The notes under the pieces: model-generated
What the model saw: only the letters and a program-made list of their open reading frames with translations
What the model was told of the DNA's origin: nothing
Databases searched by the model: none
NCBI RefSeq assembly: GCF_037975245.1
Contig: NC_092579.1
Location: forward strand, 14,890,178 to 14,954,177
Direction of reading: 5' to 3'
Length of the DNA stretch: 64,000 nucleotides
DNA from: Apostichopus japonicus
Lineage: Eukaryota; Echinodermata; Holothuroidea; Aspidochirotida; Stichopodidae
Part shown: positions 23,785 through 35,668 of the stretch, piece after piece
Layout: every line of letters starts with the position of its first letter
How positions within the stretch are numbered: position 1 is the stretch's first letter
Translations under genes and position numbers: made by a program

Positions 23785-25935
23785 ATCTATGGGTCATATG
23801 AACTCTAAGGATGATTTAGAAAACTCCCACAATGCGTTTTGCCCGGTCCAAATAATACTTGACCAATCCTAATGACCACTACACTATCACTTCTTATGAA
23901 TGAAACCGGACCATGGAAATCTTTTGGCCCAAATCAAAGCCAGCACGCCTTGGACCACCTAACCAATGGGTCATATCAACTCTAAATACAAGGTAGAAGG
24001 GTCCCACAATGCACTTTACTTTGTCCAAAGAGTGCTGGACCAATTCAAATGACCACTACATCATCACTTCTTAAATGAATGTAACGGGACGACGAAAAAA
24101 AAAACCTTTCGGCCCTAGTCAAGACCAGCACGCCCTGGACCACCTAACCAATGGGTCATACGAATGCTAAGGGCAATGTAGAAGAATACCATAATGCGTA
24201 TTGCCCGGTCCAAAGAGTGCTTGACCAATTCAAATGACCATTATACCGTCACTTCTTAAATGAACACAAAGGGACCACGAAAAGCTTTGGGCCATAATCA
24301 AGACCAGCACACCAATGGGTCATTAAATTCTCAGGACAGTGTAGAAGAATACCATATAATGCGTCTTGCCCGGTCCAAATGGTGCTTGACTATTCCAATG
24401 ACCATTACATCTTCACTTCTTAAATTAATGAAACGTGACCACAAAAAAAGGGTTGGCCCTAATCAAGACCAGCACGCTGGACCACCTAACCAATGGGTCA
24501 AATGAACACTAATGACAATGTAGAAGAGTACCATGTTGCGTCTTACCCGGTCCAAAGAGTGATTGACTAATTCAAATGACCATTACAACGTCACTTCTTA
24601 AATGAACACAAAGGGACAACGGCAAAGCTTTGGGCCCTTATCCATCCAGGACGCCTTGGACCACCTAACCAATGCGTCATATTAACTCTAATGAAAATGT
24701 AGAAGTGTACCATGATACGTCCTGCCCGGTCCAAAGAGTGTTTGACCAATTTAAATGACCACGACATCATGATTTCTTAAATTAATGTAACAGGACCACG
24801 AAAAAGCTTTGGGCACTAATCCATCCAGCACGCCTTAAATCACCAAACCGATGGTTAACATGAACTCTGCTAACAATGTAGAAGAGTACCAAATTTCGTT
24901 TTACCCGGTCCAAAGAGTGATTGACCAATTCAAACGACCATTACATCATCACTTCTTAAATGAACTGAACACAAAAGGACAACGAAAAAGCTTTGGGCCC
25001 TCATCCATCCAGCACACTTTAGACCACCTAACCAATGGGTCAAATGAACTCTAATGGCAATGTAGAAGAGTACCATAATGCGTCTTGCCCGGTCCAAAGA
25101 GTGCTACGTGCTAGACCAATTTAAATGACCAATACATCATAACTTATTAAATTAATGTAACGGAACCACGAAAAAGCATTGGGCCATAATCCATCCAGCA
25201 CGCCTTGGATCACCAATCCGATGGGCAACATGAACTCTAAGGACAATGTAACAGAGTACCATAATGCGTCTTGCCCGGTCCAAAGAGTGCTAGACCGATT
25301 TAAATGACCACTACATCATAACTTATTAAATTAATGTAACGGAACCACGAAAAAGCATTGGGCCATAATTCATCCAGCACGCATTGGATCTCCAAACCGA
25401 TGGGTAACATGAACTCTTAGCAAGGGCGTAGGAACCGGGGGGGCTGGGGGGGGGCGCCAGCCCCCCAGTGAAAATTATGGGGGGGCGGAAGTATCGTTCC
25501 GCCCCCCCGCTCCGCAAGTCAGAAAACCCCTTTTTCATTTCCAAATAAGAAAAAAATCTCATTTGAAGCACCAAATTGCATCTAAGGCCAGGTGAAAATG
25601 CAAAATTCTTTACAAAATGGAGTGGGTGTTGAAGTGTGCTATATTGCACCAAATTGCATCTGAGGCCACCTGGAAATGCAAAATAATTCCAAAGGGGAGG
25701 GGGACACCCCCTCCCCTTAGACCCCTCCCCCAGGCCGGCCATCAGTCTTCAGCCCCCCACTCAAAAGTACCTTCCTACGCCACTGACTCTTAGGACAATG
25801 TAGAAGAGTACCATCATGCATCTTGCCCGGTCCAAAGAGTGCTAGACCAATTTAAATGACCACTACATCATAACTTCTTAAATTAATGTAACGGGACCAC
25901 GAAAAAGCTTTGGGCCCTAATCCGTCCAACATGCT
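23785..25935. repeat. ~180-bp tandem satellite upstream of PDHA1
   Basis: About eleven units begin near 23788, 23963, 24147, 24310, 24490, 24670, 24848, 25030, 25215, 25397 and 25793. Recurrent words: CCAATGGGTCA, GCCCGGTCCAAAGAGTGCT, CACTTCTTAAAT, CGAAAAAGCTTTGGGCC, CCAGCACGCC. Units are well diverged. The unit at 25397 is interrupted by a 365-bp MITE. Confidence 0.92.
25421..25785. mobile_element. hAT-like MITE inside the satellite, perfect 8-bp TSD
   Basis: Ends CAAGGGCGTAGGAA and TTCCTACGCCACTG; target duplication ACTCTTAG at 25413-25420 and 25786-25793. Removing it restores the satellite unit. The interior has an approximate internal duplication (ACCAAATTGCATCTRAGGCC twice) and G/C-rich ends. 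Confidence 0.95.
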
Positions 25936-26826
25936 TCAAAAATGTATACAATGTGAAATTCAACTAACGTTTTGTGTCACCTGCAGTGTTTAAAGTATTT
26001 AATAGACAACTTTCGGTGAAAATAAGCCCATTTTCATAGATTGGTTAGAACGAAATCTTTCACGTTGAAAGTGCATGCTAATGTATGAAGCTTTCTGCAG
26101 GTACATGAAATCTGGTCAGTTTATTTGGTCTTTACTTAGGTCCATTTGCAACAAGAGTCCATCAAATTACATATTTTGGATGGAACCCCCCCCCCCCCCC
26201 CAATAACTTGATTTTTCACTTGAAATCTTCATATACAAGTTTTTCAAAGTTAAAACAGTTCTCCAAAGTACAAATCACGTATATTCGAGTTCAACAAAGA
26301 CTAAATTTTATGTTAAAACAATCAGATGTGATACTCTGGTGTCTCAAACTTTAATTGGTACCTTTTCCTGTTACTACATACTTGGATTTTCCTATAGTTC
26401 TGTTGTCCAAATTTAAAGAAAAGACCTCAGACGGTCCATTAAGTCAAGCTATATTTAAAGAAAACACTCTTTCGAGTTGAAAGGGATGACTTTTTAATAA
26501 TTTAACATAAAAATGACTGTAAAAATGGCCGCTTAGTGTCAGTTTCTCTACCCCAGGATTCCTGTGGTTTAACTGTGTAAAGTATAGCACTGCACCCTAA
26601 GTCAATGGAGTTATTATTTTTTTGCTATGAAGCCCGCCCCCAAAATTTAAACTGACCAGGGCGTTCATAAAAAGGAAAAATACTAATAATTAGGTCACCA
26701 CTCAATGGATTGTACTGAAGTTTATATATATATTTTGCAAACTGTTCAAGTTATTAATTGATATAAATTTCGTCTTTTAACTCGGAATTCAAAAGTTATA
26801 CAAAGAATTAAATTTTGCCAAATTTG
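25936..26826. other. No gene seen
   Basis: AT-rich, with a C-run near 26188. No family repeat recognised. Confidence 0.5.
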
Positions 26827-27765
26827 GGGGTTCAGAGCGGATCAGTCGGTTCTTGTTTGGTGCCCAGGTTCTTTCCCTGTTGACTTTTCTTAAAAGTATT
26901 ATTATGTTCCCTCTTCTAAGTGGAATCGAGATACACCCGTGACGGTGATCACACAGTCACAGATTTGACGCAGGGGACTGGGGTTGAGAACGGATCAGTC
27001 GGTTCTTTATTTGGTGCCCATGTTCTTTCTTGTGTGACTTTTCTTAAAAATCGAAAGCAATCGCTTCTTCGTCCTCTGGCTAAGAAGTAAGATCATGTGT
27101 AGCATTTGTGTCTACGGGAATCTGCCAATTTGCATAAATGCATAAGTTTGCATAATTGTAAAACGTGTACCCTCGCATTAGTTGAATTTCACCTGTATGA
27201 TCGCGGAATATAATAGTAAGTTATCTTTTGTGCATCATGATATCACGCGACGAACGTAGAATGTATATTTTAATATGACGTTAACTTAGAAAAGAACGAA
27301 TCACAAAATAGCATTCGTCTTTTAATGAGTTAAACATATCTTAAGCCGGATAATTTATGATATTATAGAATTGTGTAACATTTATCCTAAATGTAGTAAT
27401 TAACCTTCCCAAATAGTTGAAATAATCATCTTAATGGATGTTAAACTTATATTAAGCTAATTTTGTGATACACATTACTGTCAGTTGATTGGTGACAGTA
27501 TAGGCAGGATGAGAGGGGCATGGTTTTCTCTCTTGTACAAGTCCTATATGTTCTTGTATGAGTATAGTCTTTTCGCTTCTCGGCCTTTTGACTAAGATCA
27601 TGTAATAGTATCTGTTTCCTTTCGAGGGGAATGGTGATGTACACCCGACGATGAACACACAGTCACAGTCCCGATGCAAGGGGACTGGGGCTGAGAGCGG
27701 ATCAGTCGTTTGGTAGTTTGGTTTCGTGCCCAGGTTCTTTCCTGGGCGACTTTTCCTTAAAAAAA
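26827..27765 (+). mobile_element. Repeat family with U2 snRNA-like head and conserved stem-loop tail
   Basis: Three tails (about 26827-26897, 26917-27052, 27618-27762) share CGGATCAGTCGGTTC, GGTGCCCAGGTTCTTTCC and GACTTTTCTT. In the last, GCCCAGG and CCTGGGC form a 7-bp stem (27728-27747) followed by TTTT. Two heads (27059-27112, degenerate, and 27571-27616) resemble the 5' end of U2 snRNA: TCGCTTCTCGGCCTTTTG then CTAAGATCA and AGTATCTGTT. The match stops after about 45-50 nt, so it is not a U2 gene. Best reading: an snRNA-headed SINE or related small-RNA family. Confidence 0.6.
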
Positions 27766-27808
27766 AGTCTTTTCGCTACTGATCTGATGAGTACCCAATA
27801 CACCCCGC

Positions 27809-28350
27809 GAACCGGTTGTCCCCTATATGCTTCAGTACACCGTTGTGTACCCCGGCACCCCATGAGCAGGTTTCCCCCTGTATGCTTCAGTACACCGTTG
27901 TGTACCCCGGCACCCCGTGAACAGGTTGTCCCCTGTATGCTTCAGTAGACTGTTGTGTACCCCGGCACCCCGTGTACCGGTTTCCCCCTGTATGCTTCAG
28001 TGCACCGTTGTGTACCTCGGCACCCCGTGAACCGGTTGACCCCTGTCTGCTTCAGTAGACTGTTGTGTACACCGGCACCCCATGAGCAGGTTTCCCCCTG
28101 TATGCTTCAGTACACCGTTGTGTACCCCGGCACCCCATGAGCAGGTTTCCCCCTGTATGCTTCAGAACACTGTTGTGTACCTCGGCACCGCGTGAACCGG
28201 TTGTCCCCTGTATGCTTCAGTAGACTGTTGTGTACCCCGGCACCCCGTGTACCGGTTTCCCCCTGTATGCTTCAGTACACCGTTGTGTACCCCGGCACCC
28301 CGTGAACAGGTTGCCCCTGTATGCTTCAGTACACCGTTGTGTACCTCTAC
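27809..28350 (+). repeat. 55-bp minisatellite, ten units
   Basis: Units read GARCMGGTT(GT/TC)CCCCTG, TATGCTTCAGTACACC, GTTGTGTACCCCGGCACC and so on. Two unit types (TTGTCC and TTTCCC) alternate almost perfectly. Open frames in it are by-products of GC-rich repeat sequence. Confidence 0.93.
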
Positions 28351-28359
28351 TAATTTAAA

Positions 28360-29424
28360 TAAATTACACAAAAACTCAATTTCTCGTTCATTTCTTACTC
28401 ATTTATTTAGTGCAATCGTTCAGCAGACAGACACAGATTAGTTCGTACTGTTTGACACGAGATTTCCTTCCTAGGGTTGGTGAGTAGCGGTGTACCTAAA
28501 ATTGTGTGTGTTTGAGGGAGGGGGAGGGGGTAAGTTTGAAAATATTTTTTATCATGTCCTGAATTAATATTCATATAATCATAAATTAAAACATGTATAC
28601 TCCCCCTGGTTGAGATTCATTACCGAAATACGGTCAGAAACGGTCGAAAACGGTACAGTACATACATGGCTACCTTTGTTAAAACGCTGGACCTCCTCAT
28701 TTATTCCGGCAAAGTATCAAGCCTAGGATAACGAGAGATCGGTTTAGTGATGTATAAAAATCGATTCTAACATATGGTTATGTAAATGCAAAAAATGATG
28801 TATACAGTTGTCTAATTCTACCCCTGTTAATGAAAAAAAAATCCACTAAACCATTTACCCTTCCTCGACTGAAGATAGGGGAAGCGGGCATTCCTCTTGC
28901 GCACGCTACTGCTAATGTTATACATTGACCCTGAATACAGAGGCCCTAACATGAAAACGTACGAGATATTTAACAGTTATGATCCGATGGTGTGACGCCC
29001 GGAGGAGCGTCACGTAAACGCCTCCGTACATAGGTGGTATCACTGCTGGAGTAGTCCTGTTTGTGTGTATTGTTTTATTGTTCTCTGAGGGTCTGTTTGA
29101 TCTAATATCTTTTATATGTATAGTGATCGAATTGTTGAAATTTCTCATGCTATTTTATTCCTTTGTTTCCGTCTCCCTTTCAGTGACAAAAGTCTTGTTC
29201 CTTTGTAGCTATGTGGAATGTTCGAGCCACGCGAAGATCCGCGGTTTCGAGTCAGTATTTGTATTAAGTTATTAGCACTTGTTGCAATTTTGGTTTCCAA
29301 GAGTGTGTTATGTTTTTGGTGTTAGCCGCTGCCCAGTGAGGTCCGTTGGCCAGTTCGTTAAGTAAGTTAAATGTTCTTTATAGTTTAAGCAAGTCCGAGT
29401 CTTTTTTCTTATAATATTGTGGGC
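28360..29424. other. No gene; competing small hairpins near 28992-29030
   Basis: GTGACGC and GCGTCAC form a perfect 7-bp stem with an 8-nt loop, and CGGAGG can instead pair with CCTCCG downstream. Otherwise nothing recognised. Confidence 0.4.
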
Positions 29425-29432
29425 GTATTTCC

Positions 29433-29806
29433 CAGTGGCGGAGCGTCCATACAGTCAGAGGGGGCGGATGCCCCCCCCCCCCCCTGACGGACTCAAATGG
29501 ACTGCTGGCGCCCTTTTCAGCTCTTTACCACTTTTTACTTATTCGCGATTATTGACTTTTTTATTGCGCTCTCAAATACCTATTGACATTTGTCACGTTT
29601 TGTTGGTGTAATTTTCTAACAAAATGGCGATGACACCTATTTATTCTTCGTTTATCTGCAAATTAGCAAGGCCCGGAAAGGGTCCTTTCCGGTGATCTAG
29701 GGAGTATCTTTACCCAACCTGTGGTGGCGCTCCGCTTAGATAGTGTCGAAAGCGCCCCTACAGACCATTCTCGCCCCCCTGACCAATACCCCTAGCTCCG
29801 CCACTG
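29433..29806 (+). mobile_element. hAT-like MITE, TIR CAGTGGCGGAGC, 8-bp TSD (7/8)
   Basis: Perfect 12-bp TIRs, CAGTGGCGGAGC and GCTCCGCCACTG. Flanks GTATTTCC (29425-29432) and GTATTCCC (29807-29814). Contains a C15-type run near 29472 and part of the hairpin core (GTGGTGGCGCTCCGCTTAG). Confidence 0.9.
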
Positions 29807-29850
29807 GTATTCCCCGTTTGTCTGAATCCCTTTAAATTATTACTCTAAAC

Positions 29851-30243
29851 CAGGGTTGTCCAACCTACGGCCCGCGGGCCACAGTCCGGCCCGCCGCAGG
29901 GTTGCGTCCGGCCCGCCAGAGATGCTCTACTGTGCGAAATTTTAGTGAGCAGATTTATTGATAACAATTTGAAGCTATATAATCAATCATTCGAACATTC
30001 TGGGTCCAAAAAACTGCATACAGGTCAGTTTGTGTGACACTCTCTCAGCGGAGGAGGGGGCGGCTGAACTTTATTCATCTGTTTTATCAGGAAGGAAAAT
30101 AAATCAGTGCGCACCGCGCGCCGTGCTCACATTTTGTTGCCTTGGGCTTCGGGCCAAAAAATCGAGCGTAGGGTTCATGCGGCCCCCTCCTTCATCAAAA
30201 TCATTCCATGTGGCCCTCCTCTGCAAAAGGTTGGACAACCCTG
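29851..30243. mobile_element. hAT-type non-autonomous element, perfect 8-bp TSD
   Basis: Ends CAGGGTTGTCCAACC and GGTTGGACAACCCTG, 15-bp perfect TIRs of a type common in animal hAT elements; target duplication CTCTAAAC at 29843-29850 and 30244-30251. Interior starts CTACGGCCCGCGGGCC. 393 bp; frames within it have no transposase features. Confidence 0.95.
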
Positions 30244-30251
30244 CTCTAAAC

Positions 30252-33040
30252 CCATTAAAAGTTTGGGAACAGCATGTTTTCGTCGGACGATATTATCGCT
30301 TCACCCTGCGGGATTATTCTTGTATTTGTTGCTCGGGGGGGGGGGGGGGGTTGTTTCGATTCGGATTGAATTATCCCATAGGCAACGCCTACGTATTGGC
30401 CACGGACTTCAAAGGTACGTCTCGTTTTTATTATTTATGTAAATTATAAGCTGGGATTTATGTTGGTTTGCAATGTTATTAATTAAACATTGGTACTATA
30501 GGGAATATATTAAGGTGTATGTTGGGCAGTTGATTTCTTTCTATCATTAACTTCGTTAGTGATTTATTGCCTATTAGTGAAGTATTAATTTATCACCTTG
30601 TATTAAATTTATTGGTAGTACGAAATTCAATTTATTTGTTCGTATTTTATTAGTTCAGGTTGTGTTAACTTGTAGTTGTCCCACATTGATTCTGACATAT
30701 GGTGGCCGACAGCGGCCCTATCGAACCCACAGCCGCTCGGCTAGTTACAACCTGTTGGGGGCGCTACAATAGTACGATACAGAATAAATATAGTCCTACC
30801 ATTACAATCATTCTGAAAGTTCGGAACTCTGAAAAAGGCTTCCCTCCAGTGCCGCATAAAGAAAGAAAGAAAGAAACATGATTACACGACAGGTTCTGCA
30901 ACTCTTTTCGTGGAAATTTGGTTCATTGGTTGGGACATCACTTAAAGAGAGCGGGAGTGGGCGTAGAATATGAGGGAACATTTTGACTGCCTGCTCTTGT
31001 TTATTTCACCAAGGTTGCACAAGCCTCAGTGTTACACTAAGTCACAATAATGTAACCCCCCCCCCCCCCCTTGTTAGACACATTAAAATAGCAAATCATT
31101 TTAAGTAACTGCGAGTGAATATAGTTCCAGATTTTCTAGGCCACTGAGATCTTCTCTTGATTATATGAAATAGAAGAAATATGTATGTGATTTTAGCCTA
31201 ATAACAGACCAAGAGGTTCACTGAGGTTACATCTTTGGGAAAATGGGAGGAGTATGACTGAGTTCGGGGGGGGGGGGTGGGGCATAAGTGAAGTGTCAAG
31301 AACATTGAGCTCTCAGAATATGATGAAATGTGTCCGTAGAGTCGCGTTTATCCGACCTCCCCGTGACTGAAGTATATTACTGTAAATTTTGAATGTATTT
31401 GCTTCATGATTGTTGTTGGTATCATACCAAATATGTTCAATAAGCTGTAATTGTCCAATGCAAACGAATTACATTTAAAAACTATTCAGGAAGCTCAGCA
31501 AAGAAAACAATTCAAACTTAAAATGCAGGGAAACAAGCTTTTATCGAACCAACTTGTACAACTATTGAACTATAAATATATGAACCAATATAAGTTAAAA
31601 TGAATGCATGAATGAACAAACTAAAGCAATAAGTAAATGCTGCAATGAAATATTAAGCATAAGAAATGAGAAACTATAACCCTGCTCGAATTTGAAAGGT
31701 TACAATACACTTCTCCAACATAATATTGTTCAGTTGGACTAAAATAGCTACACATGTGGTGAAAATGATAAATTTCTCCTTAACTAGAAACCCCTTTCTA
31801 TACCCATGCATGTATTTAATAGTTTCAAACGTTCTACGAATGATATCATTTGAAGAAGCATAGGCCCCGACAGCTATTAAGAAATTAAACACTGTTGCAC
31901 CACTACTGCAGCCTGATAAATATAACAGTCACCGTCCAGCTTCCTTCACACTACTAATACGCATAGTTATACATTAGGATTTAAATGATATCAGGACTCA
32001 ATTGCATGGAAAACTACCCACCCACATGCACACACCCACACAAATGTATGCCCACGAAAAAAAAGTTATATTTGGATAATAATCACAGAAGCTCAGTTAA
32101 CCAAAATTTTAAGTGAACGGAAAATAGAATAAACTGCATAGAGTTTTTGGGCAAATTTCTCATGTACATATCTCTTTGAAAATATGAATGTATCAATAAA
32201 TATATTAAAGAAAATGATTTATTAAGCGTAAAAAAAGACCGTATATCAACTTTGATAAACTATTATGCCTACAACGATTTAAAATGGATGCAATAAATAT
32301 CTCCATCATATGGCATCGTACCGTTTATTACTTCAGATGTGGTAAAATCATGAAATCCTCCTGGACTAAAAACCCAATCAATTCTCAATTTAGGGATTTT
32401 GTTAGTTCATAAACCAGACAAGTGGTAAACTGGTTTTCTATTGATTGGGAAAACCGTTGATCGACGGGTTCCTGACTTTCTTAAGTGAATTTACATGATT
32501 TTAATTACATGAACACACTCTATTTACGTGAATTTTGTTTGGAAATACATTTTTCAACAGATTATAAATACAGGTAATTTAGTTTGCCGAAAATTTGAAT
32601 ACTGTCGCATGCGTGCATGCCTGTTCCATCGTTTTAGCATATATACAATTGCACAGGAGGTATGACGTTCTGTGAAAGAGCATATGCCCCAAGATATATA
32701 GTGCAGCAACAAAACACTCATGCAGGTCTATGGCGGGCTGATTGTCCGCCATTCCCTCTAATACGTATAGCATTACGTCCATCTTCATTCTTCATCGTCC
32801 GTGATGGTTGTCCTACGTTTTCTCCATCTTCATCTTATTTATCCTTCTAATTCTGTATTTTTCCGTCTTTAATTGTTCTGACTTAATCGTCGTGCAGTCT
32901 TCATCCATGAATGTCCTTGGACTGCAGTCCTCATCCACCTTTTATATATCCGTCGCCCTGCAACCTCATCCGTCTCCATCCAACTCAATCATCCTTCATT
33001 CCTTGACTCCCCTTGTTCTTCTTCTGGTGGCATCGTTCAG
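30252..33040. other. No gene seen
   Basis: G/C homopolymer runs near 30337, 31057 and 31266; otherwise AT-rich. 32780-33010 is a pyrimidine-rich stretch with repeated TCATCC and CTTCATC words, an imperfect resemblance to the distal satellite. Confidence 0.5.
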
Positions 33041-33044
33041 TGTC

Positions 33045-33245
33045 TCAGTCCACCAACACATAGTGGCGCTACGCTTAGATAGTTTGCCTACATGTATATA
33101 CAAAATATAACGAAGCGTGCGAACAATTTTGGGGATGAAAGTTGCTATGTGCCTGCACCCATGGGCGCAGATCCTGGTGGGGACAGCGGGACGCGTCCCC
33201 ACCAACTTTTTCAGTGGTGGTGACATGATATACCGTGTCCCCACC
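33045..33245 (-). mobile_element. MITE fragments (hairpin core and GGGCGCAGATCC type)
   Basis: TAGTGGCGCTACGCTTAGATAG is the 3' half of the core; then from 33163 a GGGCGCAGATCCTGGTGGGG terminus and GTCCCCACCA words that pair internally. Confidence 0.55.
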
Positions 33246-33544
33246 AATTTGTCTTGACCAAACGCTGCATTTCAGATTCCCCCGTATTGAACTTTGGTGC
33301 AGTTTGATCCAGCATTGTGCAAATGACACGCAGCAGTTCTCATTTTATAATATTTATCCACAGTTGTTAAATATAGAACGGAAATCACATTTGCGGCAGT
33401 CTACAATTGTTTTCTGGGAGACGACATCGTAAACAAAAGTCTACTTGGATTATTTGTCCCCTGATTTTTTTTTCTGCAGACGCCCATGTATTTCCCCAAA
33501 CTAAATTTCTAAGCCATTAGATCAAAAACTTAAGGAGGTTTGGG

Positions 33545-33665
33545 AGCATCATTGGGTCTGGGAAGTGTTATTTCCGGCGATCTGGGAGGTATATTTGCCA
33601 AACAAATTCTTGTACGCTACGCGCGAACCCATGGTCGCGCACTGCTTAGATAGTATCAGAGAACA
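33545..33665 (-). mobile_element. MITE fragment with compensated hairpin core
   Basis: TTTCCGGCGATCTGGGAGG, then TACGCTACGCGCGAACC and ATGGTCGCGCACTGC. The stem keeps pairing although a C and its partner G have both swapped relative to other copies. Confidence 0.65.
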
Positions 33666-33834
33666 GACACGCATCCCCACCATTATCCAAGATTGATCTA
33701 AGCAAATTTCCCTCCCAATATTTGAAACAAATCGCCCCCCCTGGACGGTAGACACTCTTGGTATAAATTTTTTGGTTCATCAAGTAGGGTTTTTCCAGCC
33801 TGTTTGAATGAACATAGATTAACTATCAGAACTT

Positions 33835-33934
33835 TCACGATGTTCTCCTGACATGCAGAATGTATCCATAGGTTTTGGGCTCTTTCACAGTTACCGGATG
33901 CAATTGTTTGGTGGCTGTGGAGTACTTCACGTAC
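33835..33934 (-). CDS. Candidate terminal exon of a minus-strand gene
   Basis: With acceptor GTCAAG|G at 33935, one base completes the codon left by the 34385 exon and 32 residues follow (YVKYSTATKQ ... GYILHVRRTS) to TGA at 33837-33835. An upstream acceptor TTTTCAG, 7 nt earlier, has the better tract but gives a different, less protein-like frame. I do not recognise the peptide. Its link to the CIDE-N exons is inference. Confidence 0.35.
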
Positions 33935-34384
33935 CTTGACCCTGAAAAGAAATCATAACAGGTGGTGGTGATTTGCATATTCCTTTGTGCACCTCCAGAT
34001 AATCAACACACAGGGTATTTTAACAAATATCTACATATAAAGCTCTAAGGCTGCTCTCAATTAAATCTTGATTGTTTTCGCTATGAAATACTACCTAGAA
34101 ACAATTAACATCATCAAAAGGAGTGTAGAACTGTATGTTCATGTACTAGGTAAATACCTTTAAAGAGCTTCAATTCAGTTATGCATTTAACCTCTGGTTT
34201 AAGACATGAATGAATCCACAAACCACCAATTGCATCTATGGTAATCATGTAAAAGTTCTGTTGTGAAGAGAGTCAGAAGTGTGGCTTAAAGGTATCATTT
34301 GAAATGGGTTGTAGGCTACATCTAATGCCATGCACTACACATATTAAATAAGCATATAATGAGGGCATAGACAGAAACACTTAC

Positions 34385-34479
34385 TCATCATTCCCATCTC
34401 CATCTTCGTTTGAGACGGTTTCTGTAATAGTTGAAATCGGTGGCTGCCAAGTTACTTTCTCACCACATATCCAACGTAG
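34385..34479 (-). CDS. Candidate internal exon (WQPP ... acidic tail)
   Basis: TTTATCACAG|CTACG to GATGA|GTAAGT, a strong donor. Only one of three frames is open: LRWICGEKVTWQPPIS, then an acidic SNEDGDGND end. 31 codons plus two bases; enters in phase 0 and leaves in phase 2, in step with the 33835 exon. Function unknown. Confidence 0.45.
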
Positions 34480-35384
34480 CTGTGATAAAGAATGACAAAG
34501 TTTGGGGTCATATGTTAATTATTAAGTTTGATTATGCAAACTTTTATCAGGGTTTCTTTGCCAGAATATATTTTATAGTAATATTTACCTTTTCAGTAAT
34601 TGAGTTTGCAAGCAGTTATCTTACCATGTTCACAAATACACACGCACAACATTTCCATCACATTCGTGGCCTTTTGGCAAGAAATCAACAATTATTCACA
34701 GACCGTCATGAGCCATGATTCTAAAAAATTATTATGTCAGCTGGCAGGGTAGTTGAAGGATGTCCATGCAACCCACTGCATGCAGTATTTTGTGAATGTT
34801 TGACAGTGCCAAATTTATGTGATTAGCAAGGTTCTTGCACTCCTATGGACCTGTTTACAAGCTTTTGATTTCTTTTGACCTTCACAGGAAAATAGTATGT
34901 TGTACTTATAGGTCTCCTGTATTGAGTGTAATTTGGGGTCAATACCTTTAATTATGTAAAATAACACACATGACATTCATCCACGTATTTAGACTGAACC
35001 CCAGTGACATATATCTCAGAGGATATCTAAAACAGGATCCTGGTACTTAAAATGGATTATTATCAATAGATACATTTTAGTATTTATTTCAGGAAGATTT
35101 TTTTCATGAAAGAAGCAATACAGGGTTCATAGAAACCATGGGGCCTCTGCAACTGAGGCTGGGTTTTGTTTTGCTGACTGTTTTCAGAGCAACATAATTA
35201 GCTGTAATCCAGTACATACAATACAAATGAATATAGCCTACTACTGTATCTTAGAGAAGAGTAATGGATGTAATCCGCTAGTTTGTGGAATGAAATAACA
35301 ACCCTTATGACAAGGCCTTGTAAGTTGCATCTCAGCATTTCTACTTTGAAATTACTAGCAATATCATAAAAAAAATACAAATAA

Positions 35385-35668
35385 TATGCTCAAAGGGGGA
35401 GGGGGAGGGGCAGTCGCCCCCTTCAACCCCCCCGCCTTGGCTACGTGCCTGTGGTTAGAAGTCCTGTAAGAAACAGGCAAAATGGAAACCCAGTGAACCC
35501 ATATCGATGTGGTTGTACGTACTTACACTCATACACAAGAGATGTACAGACATTATGATTATAAAAAAAAAAACAATGCCACCAAATATTGGGGGGATAT
35601 TAGATACTATATCCCCCACCTAAAATATTGGGGGGGCATGTCCCCCCGTCCCCCCATGATCGCCGCCC
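35385..35668 (+). mobile_element. Repeat family C, short copy
   Basis: Matches 44401-44848 in reverse: G/C-rich start, GGTTAGAAGTCCTGTA, then CTTACACTCATACACAAGAG, then an inner palindromic block of CCACCAAATATTGGGGGGAT and CCCCCACC. Lacks ~130 bp present in the other copy. Confidence 0.75.

Noticed and set aside
27560-27620. A functional U2 snRNA gene
   Set aside because: Only the first ~45-50 nt resemble U2; the branch-recognition flank, Sm site and 3' hairpins of U2 are absent.
30030-30449. 139- and 111-codon ORFs
   Set aside because: They lie mostly inside the 29851-30243 non-autonomous element and run past its right end through a G-homopolymer.
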